A DNA stretch of 64,000 nucleotides from Brasenia schreberi. Its lineage: Eukaryota > Streptophyta > Magnoliopsida > Nymphaeales > Cabombaceae. The position numbers were made by a program, and so were the translations under genes. The number at the start of each line of letters is the position of its first letter. Position 1 is the first letter of the stretch. The stretch is taken from contig JAYKKT010000061.1 in assembly GCA_036023115.1 (NCBI GenBank), positions 16,804,501-16,868,500 on the forward strand, written 5' to 3'. Below the pieces are notes generated by a model that made no database searches, had not been told where the DNA came from, and saw only the letters and a list, made by a program, of their open reading frames with translations. This document shows, piece after piece, positions 26,293 to 37,789 of this stretch.

Positions 26293-27400
26293 CCTACCCG
26301 TTAGGATAGTTTTTTTAAAAAGGTGCTTGATAGGGTCAAGTTTAGATACTATCCAAATTTCATGATCTAGAAAATAATGTCTAAACTTTTGACAAGCCCA
26401 TACTAAGCCTAAACACGTTTTTTCTATGGTGTGATAATTTCTTTCATATGCCAATAGAGTTTTCAAAATGTAGTAAATAACATACTCCTTAAGACTATCA
26501 TCCTTATATTGAGCAAGTAAAGCACTCAATGCATTCGTATGAATGGAAATATAAAGCAATAAAGGTTTTCCCGATTTTGGAGGTTTTAAAATTGGAGGAT
26601 TTACCAAATAAGTTTTCAATCTTTCAAAAGCATTTTGGCAATTGAAATACCAATTAAATTTAACCTTTTTTCTCAAAAGCCTATTAAAAGGTTCGCATCT
26701 TGTTGCTAAGTTGGAGATGAATCTCCTAATCGCTTGGAGTCAACCTTGGAGGCTTCGGATTTGGGTCAAGTTGGAGGGTGGAGGCATGTCTATGATAGCT
26801 CGACACATAGAGGGGTCAACCTCTGTGCCCCTTTGCCTAATTATGAACCCTAAAAGTTTTCCCGATTCTACTCCAAAAACACATTTTTGAGGGTTTAGTT
26901 TTACTTTATAAAACCTAAGTATCTCGAAAACCTTTTTGCAAAGATTCTATGTGTGTGCATTGGGTTTTTTATTTTACCAAAAGATCGTCCACATATACTT
27001 CATCTCATGGATTTGATCATGGAAAATAGTAGTCATGGTTCTTTGGTATGTGGCACCAGCTTTTTTCAAACCAAAAGGCATAACAGTATAACAGTGTCCC
27101 CCAAGGTATAGTAAAAGCAATTTTAGCCAGATCTTTTGGTGCTAACTTGATTTGATTATAACCCGAGTAGCCATCCATGAAAGAAAACATTTCATTATTT
27201 GTAGTGCTATCCACTATCAAATCAATATTTAGAACTGGAAAATTATCATTTGGAGTTGCTTTGTTCAAATTTTTAAAATCAATGAAAATACGAATTTTTT
27301 CATTGGATTTTCTAACAATAATATTTGAAAGCCATTCAGAGTAAGCAATGGGTTTTATAAATCCAACTTTTAAAAGATCTTCTAAACCCTCTTTTACTTA
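26293..27400 (-). pseudogene. Tat reverse transcriptase and first RNase H, broken
   Basis: In - strand order: IRIFIDFKNLNKATPNDNFPV, FSFMDGYSGYNQIKLAPKD and FTIPWGTLLYCYAFWFEK (27320-27017); the active site YVDD intact at 26984-26995 but in another frame; the connection (PPPSNLTQIRSLQ, 26800-26730); then RNase H with FERLKTYLVNPPILKPPKSGKPLLLYIS, AYERNYHTIEKTCLGLVWACQKFRHYFL and DPIKHLFKKTILTG (26676-26293). Several frameshifts separate the parts. The MDGYSGYNQI motif is typical of Tat-type RT. The gene is interrupted at 26292 by the solo LTR. Confidence 0.85.
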
Positions 27401-28133
27401 GGAGTAGACATCGGGATGTATTTTCTTAAGTTTTTGTTTCATGGGTTTGCATTTAGTTATAGAGGCAAATGATGCTCTATAATCTTAGGGTCTAAACCAA
27501 ACATGTCTTCACAGGTTCACGCAAAAACATCTATGTACGATTTCAAAAATGCAATGAATAATGCCTTTTCATGCTTATGCAAACAAATACCTATTTTGAC
27601 ACACTTTGGGTTAGACTCACTTCATAAATTAACCACTAAGAAATCCCCTCCTACGAAATTTAAAGGTTTTTTAAAGTCAAGAAATTTGTGAAATTCGAGA
27701 AGTTCAGAGGCTTGATTATCCTCATAGATGAGAGGATCTTCCTCCTTGCTTTGATTACTCTCAAGTGCTTTGATTTCTAAGAAAGTATTATGCACATGAG
27801 AAGGGTCATGCTTAAAAACATTATTTACAATGGCATGAGACAATTTGGGTTTGAGAATGTATATAGGTTTTGTCAAAACCGAATTTTGAGTTTTTCCCCC
27901 ATTTTAAAAACCAAATTTTTTAGGATTTTCAGCTTTTTAAATTTTTTTGGCTTTTTCCAAGCAAATGCTAGAAGGAAGAACATAAAAGACTTTCTTTTTG
28001 GAATTTTTAGATTTTTCTAATGTTTTTGGGTTTTTGAGTTTCTAAATTTTTTTGGTTTTTACAAATATATACTTTTTTGGATTTTTTTCAAAAAAGGAGT
28101 CTTTCATCAAGCTTACAAAGAAAATACCATGAA
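27401..28133 (-). other. Linker region between protease and RT of the Tat element
   Basis: AT-rich, with short open frames such as the 84-residue one at 27622-27876, rich in charged residues. This should be the variable spacer before RT. No domain was recognised. Confidence 0.5.
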
Positions 28134-28712
28134 TTAGACTCTAAACAAGAGGTTTAGGCTACAAGTTTCGGTTTTAGTTGGCTCTAGGGTACGCTTGACC
28201 CAATTGGTCTTAGGTGGTGGCTCAAGGGGTATAGATGGGTTGTACCCTAAGTCATATCGATGCAGGTTAGATAGAGGTAAGATGAGTTCTAATCTACCTT
28301 GGTTCTTTGCTCCTAGACACTGGGATGGTGCATACCTCATGTTCAATAACATATTCCAAGGCTTCTTAAATTTTGAATTTTTTTGATAAAGAGGATGACC
28401 TTGGAATAATGTATTGTCCATGGCATGGTTATACACTCGAGTTTTGTTGGGTGTACCCAGGAGGTGTGTGACTTTGGAAGGGTGTGACTTGGGTTTTCCT
28501 AGGATACATGTGACCTTAGATGATTTGGGATGGGATGATTTTGGTTCTCCTAGTAGGTGAATGATCTTGGTAACGAGAGGATGAGATGTAAATGACTTGG
28601 GTGAATTGGGTGTCTCCATAGCCCTCTCCACTCCACTCAATGAGTCACTTGATAGGCAAGGGAAGTTTTGTGTTCCTTTGAGATGTGGGTTGTATTCTCC
28701 AAAGACTACCAC
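28134..28712 (-). pseudogene. Tat element frame with internal short repeats
   Basis: A 192-residue open frame downstream of the protease in the sense direction. At residues about 45-90 it has three imperfect repeats built on V-T-x-x-L-G-x-P-K (HLLGEPKSSHPK, CILGKPKSHPSK, HLLGTPNK). It is rich in Pro and Lys and has no recognised domain. It is probably the spacer between protease and RT in gag-pol, not a separate gene. Confidence 0.55.
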
Positions 28713-28840
28713 GACCTAGTTATCCCATGGGATTTTAAGGCACTTTTTGAAGGTTGAAGGGAAGATTCGAAGGGAATGTATCCAAAGCCTCCCTAACAAC
28801 AAGTTGTAGTGGGGGTTTATGTCTAAAACATAAAACAACC

Positions 28841-29047
28841 CTACATGTGATATTTGGCTGACTTCCATGGTAACTCTATGGAGCCCAAATGATGGGATGA
28901 GTTGCCATCATATCTTATTATGACAATTGGACTCAGTTCGAGCCTGAATATAGGTACTCTTATTTGGAAAGCCACATGGAGAGAGAGAATATTTAGACCT
29001 CCCCCATCAATAAAGCACTTGTTGAGAGTGTGGTGATTCAATACCAC
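28841..29047 (-). pseudogene. Tat retroviral-type aspartic protease remnant
   Basis: The 68-residue frame reads NKCFIDGGGLNILSLHVAF, then VIIRYDGNSSHHLGSIELP. The FIDGGGLNI stretch sits where plant Tat proteases have the catalytic D-x-G (usually IDNGSALN or IDGGAGLN), and the RYDG...LGSIELP end is the usual flap-to-C-terminal signature. Neighbours are gag upstream and the linker/RT downstream, in the right order. Confidence 0.75.
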
Positions 29048-30044
29048 CTCTATGTGTAAAGCTTGGTTGTGAGTTGTATCGGGTCTTTCTAATTCATCCT
29101 CCGTAAATACAATTGGGGCCTTCGCAAAGATGGGGGAGACTAAGAAGGATAGGGATTCAGGAGTTATGGTAGTACTAACCTTGGCTTTTTCTAAGATTCC
29201 CTCTAAGACTTGTTTGTGTTTAGGTGAGGTTTTATCAACTTTAAGATAGACATGTTTATGAGAAGTTTTGAAAGATGTAGTTCTAAATCATATGGGGTTA
29301 ACACAACACTTTTACCCTTGTCCATGCCATGAGATAGTTAGGGATGCATGCTTTTGGGGGGTTGGGCAAAACGACCACCCCCTTGCTAGTTTGTTTAGAT
29401 AAATGTGGGGCTTGATCCTAACTTTGCTTTAATTTGATACTTTGGAGCACCTCGAATCTCTATAAAGGCTCTAATCGGGTGCAGGACTCTAAGCACTCCC
29501 CGGATCAATACTTGCTTGTCTTTTTTTATTATGAGAGAGAGTGGTGTATGATAAGTAGTGTGAACCGTATACAATGCATGCTCAATCCCACAAACTTGGT
29601 TTGGGTGAAGACATACCTCTTTGTCCTTCCCAATTATACATGCGTGGTTCGGGAAGGGCTCTTTAAAAACGGCTTGAGGGGGCTTAGGTTCCTCCGAGAT
29701 GTAGAGTCTACCCTACTCTATCAAGTCCTCGATTTTGTTTTTCAAGGAAAAACACTTATTTGTATCATGGCCTTTGACCCTATGATATTTACAAAAATCA
29801 TTCAAAAACTTTCTTTTAAGGGGTGCCTCTTTGAGAATCGCCGAGAGACTCACGAGACCCTGTGCTAACAAAATTTCTAAGACTTCCATGAGTGGTTGTC
29901 CTAAATTAGTGTATTGCCTTTTTTTTAACTTTTTCTTATCTTTTTGTTTTTTTTTAAAGATTTTTGTCTAGAGGACTTAGAGAGCCCAACCGAACTCGAC
30001 TCTACTCGAATGTTGGCCATTTTTTGAGTTTTTACTCCTCCTTC
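29048..30044 (-). other. C-terminal gag to protease region of the Tat element, unreadable
   Basis: This lies between recognisable gag and protease on the sense strand. No conserved frame remains. Long T-rich stretches on the + strand (29920-29980) suggest Lys-rich coding on the - strand, as gag C-termini often have. Confidence 0.45.
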
Positions 30045-30860
30045 CTATGCATGTGGCCTATATGATCGGGGTTTTTCAAATTTGGTTTTTAGAAAACTTT
30101 TTCCTTTACACAGATCTTCATAAACTCCTTTTTTCAAATTTGTTTCGAAAAGGGAAGCTTTTTTGATTAATTTTTGAAAAGCCGAGATCTTGTGAAGGGA
30201 GAGGAGTGCCTTCAAATCAGTTTTGAATTTTTTAAGGATGAGCATCACTACATATCCTTCAGAAATGGGCTCTTTGACTTGGCATAGGAGTGACCTCTAC
30301 TTGACGATGAATGCGTGTGCATCCTCGTTAGGGGATTATTTAGTGTATCTCAAGGTGCTAAGAGTGGGCTTGACTTCTATGTTATGTGAAAACTTTTGCA
30401 TAAAACAATTCATCAAGTCCTCCAAACTGACGAATTGGCTTAAATCGTAATAAGCCAAACACTTTGATACATTCTCCTTTAGAGAATGGGGGAACCAATA
30501 AACCCACTTGGTTGGAGATGGGATCGAGGGTCACCATTTCTATCATACTGGTGGAAACTCAGTATTTCATCATTACTATCCATTTGGTAATCAAAAGGTA
30601 AAAAGTAAGATAGTAAGTATGACTTCTTTCTTTGGTTTGACACCTTAGTAATTGTTGGAGGGCCTTCCTATCTTTAACGGTGAAGGACTCGGGTACTAGT
30701 TCCTCTTCAAATTTGGAGGTTACTTTAGGCTTTCGTGAGTGATAGGATTTCCTATAAGTCCTTGGTTGCTTGTCATGAGAGAAGCAGGACTCCACCGCAT
30801 CGGCCTCTTGGCTTAATGCGTTAATTTCCCGCTCGATCCTTAGCTCTTTCAATTCCCTTT
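30045..30860 (-). pseudogene. Tat gag (capsid) remnant
   Basis: The 97-residue frame at 30559-30852 (KELRIEREINAL...) and the stretch 30520-30200 give, across frameshifts, VYWFPHSLKEN, then SLEDLMNCFMQKFSHN, LSTLRYTK and the DAHAFIVK..RSLLCQVKEP region. This follows the usual plant gag order (A-x-x-W-F-x-x-L, then W-x-x-L-x-x-x-F-x-x-x-F, then L-x-x-x-x-Q). It is close to the primer site at 31086, as expected for gag. A stop sits mid-domain. Confidence 0.7.
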
Positions 30861-31079
30861 TTAGGGAGGCAATTCTATCTTCTCAGTTTTTCAAACTTTT
30901 TTTAGAAATTCTTTTCAAAAATTGACTTGTAGAGTACGAGGTGCGACTTGACACCTCATAAGAATCCTCTAAACTTGAGATTATTTTTGCAAAAGCAACC
31001 TGTGCACAAAAATGGATTAAGAATCATGATTTTAAAAGTCAAATAGTTCAAAACTAACACCAGATCAACAATTTTCAAA

Positions 31080-31104
31080 GGTTCAAGTCCCACGGGACAT
31101 GCCA
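31080..31104 (-). promoter_or_regulatory. Candidate primer binding site of the Tat element
   Basis: On the + strand the text from 31080 reads GGTTCAAGTCC and then CACGGGACATGCCA, which looks like the 3' end of a tRNA including the CCA and a T-loop. On the - strand it starts TGGCATGTCCC four bases after the LTR end. Which tRNA it matches I cannot say. Only about 18 bases are needed for priming, so the longer likeness may be partly chance. Confidence 0.65.
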
Positions 31105-31108
31105 AATA

Positions 31109-33618
31109 TGTAGATGTGAACTTTTATTTCAAAGCCTATATAGAGACTCGAAACTAAATTTTCCAGCTACGAATACGCGAGCTTGCCAACTAGTTTGCTC
31201 AAACTAGGAAAGATGATTTCTGACGCTTTGAAACCTATATGGGTAAGTGAATTCTTTTTGCGTAGACCTTCTTAAACCAATGTTCAAGGGTCGATCTAGA
31301 CACTTTGAAATTTTTTCGAGATCCGATAAGTTTTTAAAATCTAATTCCCAAAAAATATTGCAGAAATCGTGAACTTAATTCTTGAATGAAAACATTTTAA
31401 ATCTTGAAAAACAGAAACCGGTTCTATTTTCAGAGACTTACTTCCTGATATTTTTGGACAGGTTCTGAATCTCTAAAAATTCTTAAAATTTTTCATAAAG
31501 TAGAGTTTGATATGAAGATTCAGAAACTATTTTTATTTTAAGTATTGTAGATGTACGTAATTAAATATGAGAATATATCTTGCTCAGGTATTCGAGACAG
31601 ATCTATAACAGAGAAATAGAGACTTAGAAAAGTAATTGTATCTTGGTACCAAGATCTTCGATTTCTATGAAATTGGTCTTGTTGGAAAGTTATGGATCTC
31701 ATCTTTCCAATGGAATCATTTTTAATTAAAATGAACTTTATACAAAAATATGGATTATGACCAAACCTCTGTTGTAGGAATTATGGGTTTTACAGACTCT
31801 GTTCTGATTTCATTTGGTCTTCTCTGATTTTATTTAGGGTGCTACACGATCCTAAAATTCTTGAATATTTTATGGACAGTGTATCTATGTGTCTAGATTA
31901 TGTGTGCAAAATGTCACCACATTTGTAGCAGAGGTTAGGAAATAAAAAACATTCATCAAACGTATGCGAAGTGCAGAAAACAAATTTCATTTTTTTTTAT
32001 AAGATACGTGAATGCATTTCATCCGAATTAAAAGACAATTTACAACAATTAAAATGTAAAGAATTAAAATAAATGAAGGAAATTATGATTAATAGTATAA
32101 GTATATAGGAGATTAGGAGATATAAGATCTTACAATGTATATCGGGGTAGATGGAATCGAAAATAAAATACATAGCATGTATCCATAAACGTAAAGGAAA
32201 TGGGACAGCATAAAATCCTTAATTATTACATCAAAATGAAGACACAAGCTCCTTAATTACAACCTCATTAAATTGAATAAAAGAGTAGAAGATATTATTG
32301 AAAAGAGAAGGGAAGAAGGGACCTCTGACGCGGAAGAACGGGATGGTGGTTGGCGGTTGATGGCGGCGGCTTGGGGAATATGAGCTTCCTCCTCCTCCTC
32401 CTCCTCCTCCTCTCTCTCTCTCTCTCTCTCTCCCTCTCTCTCTCTCTCTCCCCTTCTCTCTTTCTCTCCCTCTCTCTTGTTGTTGGATTCTCCTCTCTTG
32501 GATGATCCATGGATTTCTCTTGGATGTTCGATGATGCCTCCCCCCCCCCCCCTTCCAAGGACCCTTTTATAGATGTAGAATTCCCTCTTGATCGCCCTCC
32601 TGGCTCTTTGTATGCCAACTCAGACTACTTGCCTAATGCCTGGACCTACAATATGGTAAGTTGCCTTCTCCAATCAATCATGCTGAAATCGATAATCCCA
32701 TGGTTCGTGTAATGGCCTACCAAATCGGGCACCAAGGCTGCTCATGGTAAACTGTCCAATCATGCTGAAATCGGCAAGGCAATGGCTTGATGACTTACCA
32801 AATCGGGCACCAATATTACTCATGGTAAGTCATCTTGTTCAATCATCTTGAAGTCAGCCAGGCTTGTCTTGATGACTTACCAAATTAGGCACCAATGCTG
32901 CTTATGGTAAGTCATCTTGTCCAATGATGCTGAAATCGGCAAGCTCGTCTAATGGCCTACCAAATCGGGCACCAAGGCATGCTTTGCCTTTCGCGATTCA
33001 ATAGGGAATTTCCATTTTCTGACACAAGGCAGGAAACCAAACAACAAGCTCAATTGGATCAACGTCATGTGTAATAACCACCAATTGGGCCTTATTCTGC
33101 TCAATAAGGTAAGTCACATGATTGGTGGCGTATTTGACAACAATTGGTTTCTTGACTTTGCTTTGAATGAATTTAATACAGCCACTTGAGTCTGAATTTG
33201 AATTGAATCTCCTTTTGGATTACATCGAGCTTAGCTTGGGATGAGCCCTGCTTGGCTTTGAGATTTAATTGGGTTTGATTTGACCCTAAATGAATCTTGA
33301 TTCCTTGCCTTATCTGGGTCTGCTTCACTTGCCTTTTTGGTTCTTACCATATCCTCTTTCCGGAGATTTTGCCTCCTTCTGATTCAGGCTTTGATTCGAT
33401 CCACCTTCACATTAGTCTCTCAATTTTCTTTTCGAAATTATTTCAAAGATCCAATTTTTCCAACTATTTTAAAATCTAGGGTTTTTCAAAAATATTTTCC
33501 TAAAATATTTATTTTGAAAATGATGTTTGAAGCATTATGAAATTCAGGAAACATGTTCAAATCATCGATTTTCAAATTGTGTCCTAATTTATTTAAAAAA
33601 TATTTTGGGGTGTTTACG
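31109..33618 (-). repeat. 5' LTR of the Tat element (2510 bp)
   Basis: On the + strand it begins TGTAGATGTGAACTTT and ends GTGTTTACG (last base A in other copies). Sense-strand TATA box TCTATAAAAGGGT at about 32562-32574. It carries a CT tract (32410-32450), a C12 run near 32539-32550 and about three 81-82-bp repeat units at 32650-32980. It aligns with 17818-20231 throughout. Confidence 0.85.
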
Positions 33619-34947
33619 TACTTGAAGAGATGGAAGGATAAATGCTAGTCTAGCGGTGGTGAGAAGAACCATTAGACACAACACAAATCAAGTGTTGTTG
33701 ATGAGAGTTTCACTGTTTCTATACGCTGAAAAAACATCCGATTTAGATGGTAATCATGCGCTAAGCCAAATGAAATTTTGTCCTAAAAAAGGTAAAGCTC
33801 ACTTCCATTTTGGCCAAGAAGGAGAAGGCCAACACAACTGACAGTTGATACAATGATGACTTGAAGACGCTTGTTTAGCTGTTTAATGTTGTGCAAATCA
33901 ATAAAAAAAACCCTTGATGAGCCGTAGTATTTGTATAAGCCTTAGTGGGGGTAGCCATATGCTTGCACTAGGTGAAACTGGGACCACTCGCTCAATCACC
34001 TCAGCCACAACAACATAGTCAATGGAGTTGTGCCTTACAGCTTTGGAGCAACACCTAAAACCCATAATCCAATTCAATCGCTTACTGATTTGATTGAAAG
34101 AACGAATTTTGAAGCAACCCAATCTTGATTGGATGAGTACAAATTGTGTCGATAAAAGGAGTTATTTTGTTAGGGAGTAGATACAAAAGAAGAATTTATT
34201 ACATATGATTGTACATCCATGTATATCGCAACCCAAGCGGAGTGACGATTGACTCGCTATGAGCCCTAACTCCTCTACCAATCATCAAATAGCTCTACCT
34301 TCTATAATATTGTTAACTCAATACAATAGAGGTATTTTAGGGCTCATTATAATCACACGCCCAACTCTACTTTTCATTAGTTAGAAAGGGTTAGATGCAA
34401 CAATTATCAATGCCTTGGGCCATCCAAATAATGTAGACCAAAATCAGCTAATCGGGATTTGGTTTGGAAATGAAATCTCCTGAAAGAATTAGTTCATTCC
34501 TTTGGCTCCATTTTCATAATCGGCTCTTCACTAACTTTGAAAGGAGCGCATGCAAATTTCAATGCCACAACTACTACCGATCGGGTGCTCTCATGGATAT
34601 GGCTGGCCGAACTTCCTTTAAGGTATGACAATGTGAGGTTCCTAAGAAGGATTGGTAATAGAACTGAAAGACAATCAAGGTAGACCTCCAAACTCAAGAA
34701 TTATGAAGGAGACATTTTGCTTGAGTTAGTGTTGAAGTGAAACTAACAAAGCCTTTGGTGTTATTGATCGTGCTAAAAGGCTCATTTCAATAGAATGAGA
34801 TCATCCTTGGGATACCATAGCATTCTTAAAAGCATATGCCAACTGCATTGTCAGGATTGCATGCACTTATGAATTTTGAGTGGACAGCTAGAGTGGAACA
34901 CTTGATTTTGCTATCGCCACCCTAGACAACTTCTTGGTGGTGCTGGG
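33619..34947 (+). pseudogene. Chromovirus-like gag end and protease remnant
   Basis: Most is unreadable. A possible zinc-knuckle tail and a Lys-rich AKKEKANT stretch lie near 33800-33840. The last part, 34885-34947, reads GTLDFAIATLDNFLVVLG, which matches the protease end in plant chromoviruses (G-x-x-D-F-x-I-x-x-x-D-D-F-x-V-V-L-G). The reading stops at the Tat LTR at 34948 and resumes at 39939. The middle part (34110-34740) shows nothing I can assign. Confidence 0.5.
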
Positions 34948-35790
34948 TGTTGATGAGAATTTAATTCTGTCTATGAAGAGGCTCAAAATTCAAATCACAA
35001 ATACAAGTGTGCGAGCGTATAAGCAAGTTTCCTAAAACTTGCAAAGTTTAATTCGATTTCGACTTCTTGGCGAATGTGAACTAGTGAGTTCTTTTCGCCG
35101 TAGGCTTTCTTCAAACCGATGCTCAAAGGTCAACCTAGATGCTTGAAAGATCGCTTTAAAATGTGAGAAGTTTTCAAAACCAAGTTTCAATATGAATAAG
35201 TTTGCCAAAATCATGGGTTTATTCCTTTGTCAAAAATCAACTTAAATCCTTAAAAACATAAACTGGTTCTGTTTTCAAGGCAGAAATTTCTATTTTTTGG
35301 TAGTCCTAGTGTTTTAAAAAATCTTCAAAATTTTACTTGAGATAGTCCCAAGTGTGAAATTATTGGAATATTTTTGTTTTTATTTTTGGATTTGTGAATG
35401 TGCAGAATTAAATCATTAAATATCCCATCCCTGAAACTTGGGACAAATATTGTGAGAGAAACACAAAGACTTAAAGAAGCAGTATCTCAACACGTAAGTA
35501 CTGGATTTTTATGAAATTGATCAATTGGAAAGCTATAGAAGTCAGATTTCCAACAAGACTATTTTCAAGGAAATCAGATCACCAAAGAAAGAGTTAAAAG
35601 ACTTTTACCTAACCTCTATTACAAGATGTACAGTGCAAACAAGTTGTGTTCCAATTCTATTCGGTTTGCCCAATTTTATTTATGGCCTTACACATTCCTA
35701 AAATTCTTACAAATTTTATGGAGAGTGGGCCTCTATTTAGAGAATGTGTGTAACAAGTTTCAGTATATTTCGATCACAAATCCGGGTTCC
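34948..35790 (-). repeat. Truncated Tat LTR (about 0.84 kb)
   Basis: On the + strand it begins TGTTGATGAGAATTTAATTC and aligns with the first part of the complete LTR at 37790-39933. It stops where Tat pol sequence begins at about 35805. Only the sense-3' end of the LTR is present, and its TATA/U3 part is missing. Its left flank is chromovirus protease sequence ending CTGGG. Confidence 0.75.
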
Positions 35791-35804
35791 CAAAGGTCAA
35801 CATA

Positions 35805-37775
35805 TTTCGAAAACTCTATTGGCATATGAAAGAAATTATCAATCATGGAGAAAACGTGTTTGGCCTTGGTATAGGCTTGCTAAAAGTTTAGGCATTATTT
35901 CTTGGATCATGAAATTTGGATAGTGTCTAAACTTGACCCTATCAAGCACCTTTTTTAAAAAACCTATCATAACTGGTAGGCTAGGTAAATGGCAACTCCT
36001 GTTAATGGAGTATGACTTGAAATTCCATCATCAAAACTCTATTAAGGAACAAGCCCTAGCTGATCATGTGGCCAACTTACCCCTTAAAGATATATATCCC
36101 ATACTTGATGAAATGCCCGTTGAGGGTATCTTGACAAATAAATTGAAATTTGATGTTTTATCAAATTATTGTAATGTGAATCAATTATGGAAAATGTACT
36201 TTGATGGGGCAAGGAATCAACAAGGCGTAGGTGTGAGAATCATCTTCATATCCCCCGAAAAGGAGAATTCCCAATATCATTCCAACTAGATTTTCCTTCT
36301 TCCAATAATGTGGCCGAATATGAGGCACTCATAGAAGGTCTAAAAGTTTTGAAAAATCTAGGGCATCGTGTATTGAAGTTTGGAGATTCTATGCTTGTTG
36401 TAAACCAAGTTTTGAAAATTTTGCAAGTCAAAAATGAAAACTCATTCCATACCACTAATTGGCCACCAAGTTGGCCGATTCTTTCAAATCTTGCACACTC
36501 ACTCATAGGAAGAGAGAGCAACACCATAGTTGATGTTCTCTCTTCACTAGGGTCATCTCTAAGGATTGACCCCACCTTCTGTGCTCGATCCCTAGAGATC
36601 CTACACTTACCCACTTCATCGACCAATGATTTAGAGATTTACCAAAATGACCAAAATCAAGAAGAAAAATCTTGGTTTTAAGATATTAAAAACTTTTGAC
36701 AAAATGGAGGATTTCTCGAATTTACTTCCTTTAAAGACAAAGCTTTTATTCGAAAAATCTCAACTTGATATGTGACCTTAGGAGGGGTTCTCTACAAAAA
36801 GAGTTTTTCTGGCATCTTGTTGAGGTGTGTTGACCATAACAAGGCTAAGACCATCTTGCATGAATTCCATGATAGAGAGTGTGGGGGTCATGTCAATGCA
36901 AATATGATGGCCATGAAAATACTTAGAGCTAGTTATTTTTGGTCCACTTTGAAACAATATTATCATTATCATGTTAGGAAGTGTCATGAGTGCCAAGTAC
37001 ATGGAAATGTCATTTATATTCCATCATCTACATTGCACTCCATCGTGAGCCCATGACCCTTCACAATGTGCGCATTTGATATCATTGGACCAATATCACC
37101 CACTACATCCAATGGACACAGGTTCATTTTAGAAGCCATTGAATATTTCTAAATGGGTTAAAGCTACCTCCTTCACTAATGTTTAAAGACAACATGTACT
37201 GGCATTCATTAAGAAAAATATCTTGGCTCGATTTGGAGTTCCAAGAGACCTAGTGTTAGATAATTGCACCCCATTCAAGAATGAGAAAGTGCAGAAGTTA
37301 TGTAAGACCTATAGCATCACTCAACACTTTTCATCGTCCTACTACCCTCAAGACAACGGTCAAGCTGAAGCTACAAACAAAACTCTCATAAGCATCAAGA
37401 AAACTTTAGAGAAGGGTAGGACATGGCATAAGAAGCTAGATAAAGCCTTATGGGCTTATAGGACTTCCATCCAGACTCCCACAAATGCCACACCATTTGA
37501 GTTGGTCTATGGTACAAATACCATGCTCCCCATTCATACCAAATTGCATTCATTTCATACATCTCTTATACACAACCTACCCATAGAGACCCTACAACAA
37601 GCTAGGATAGCCGAACTTGATTTGCTTGATAAGAAAAGGCTCCTTGCCATGAATCATGCACATGCATACTGGCAAAGGATAGCCCAACACTATGAAAACC
37701 ACATGAAGGCCCACCACTTCAAAGTTGGCAACCTTGTTTTGAAAATCATCCACCATCGTGGCCTTAAACAACTTC
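35805..37775 (+). pseudogene. Tat pol fragment (RNase H, aRNH, integrase) on the + strand
   Basis: From about 35808 the sequence matches the RNase H stretch of the main Tat element (LLAYERNY, then DPIKHLF, 35935-35955), then GRLGKWQLLLMEYDLKFHHQN, aRNH (WKMYFDGARNQQGVGVRIIF, GDSMLVVNQVL, RESNTIVDVLSSLGSSL; 36190-36580) and integrase. The zinc finger is HEFHDRECGGHV...CHECQVHG (36860-37010). The core has DLVLDNCTPF and YYPQDNGQAEATNKTL (37223-37400). It stops after KIIHHRG at about 37762, before the LDKWRLKW end. Stops and frameshifts occur between domains. Orientation is opposite to the adjacent LTRs. Confidence 0.85.
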
Positions 37776-37789
37776 TTGGTAGTGCTGGG

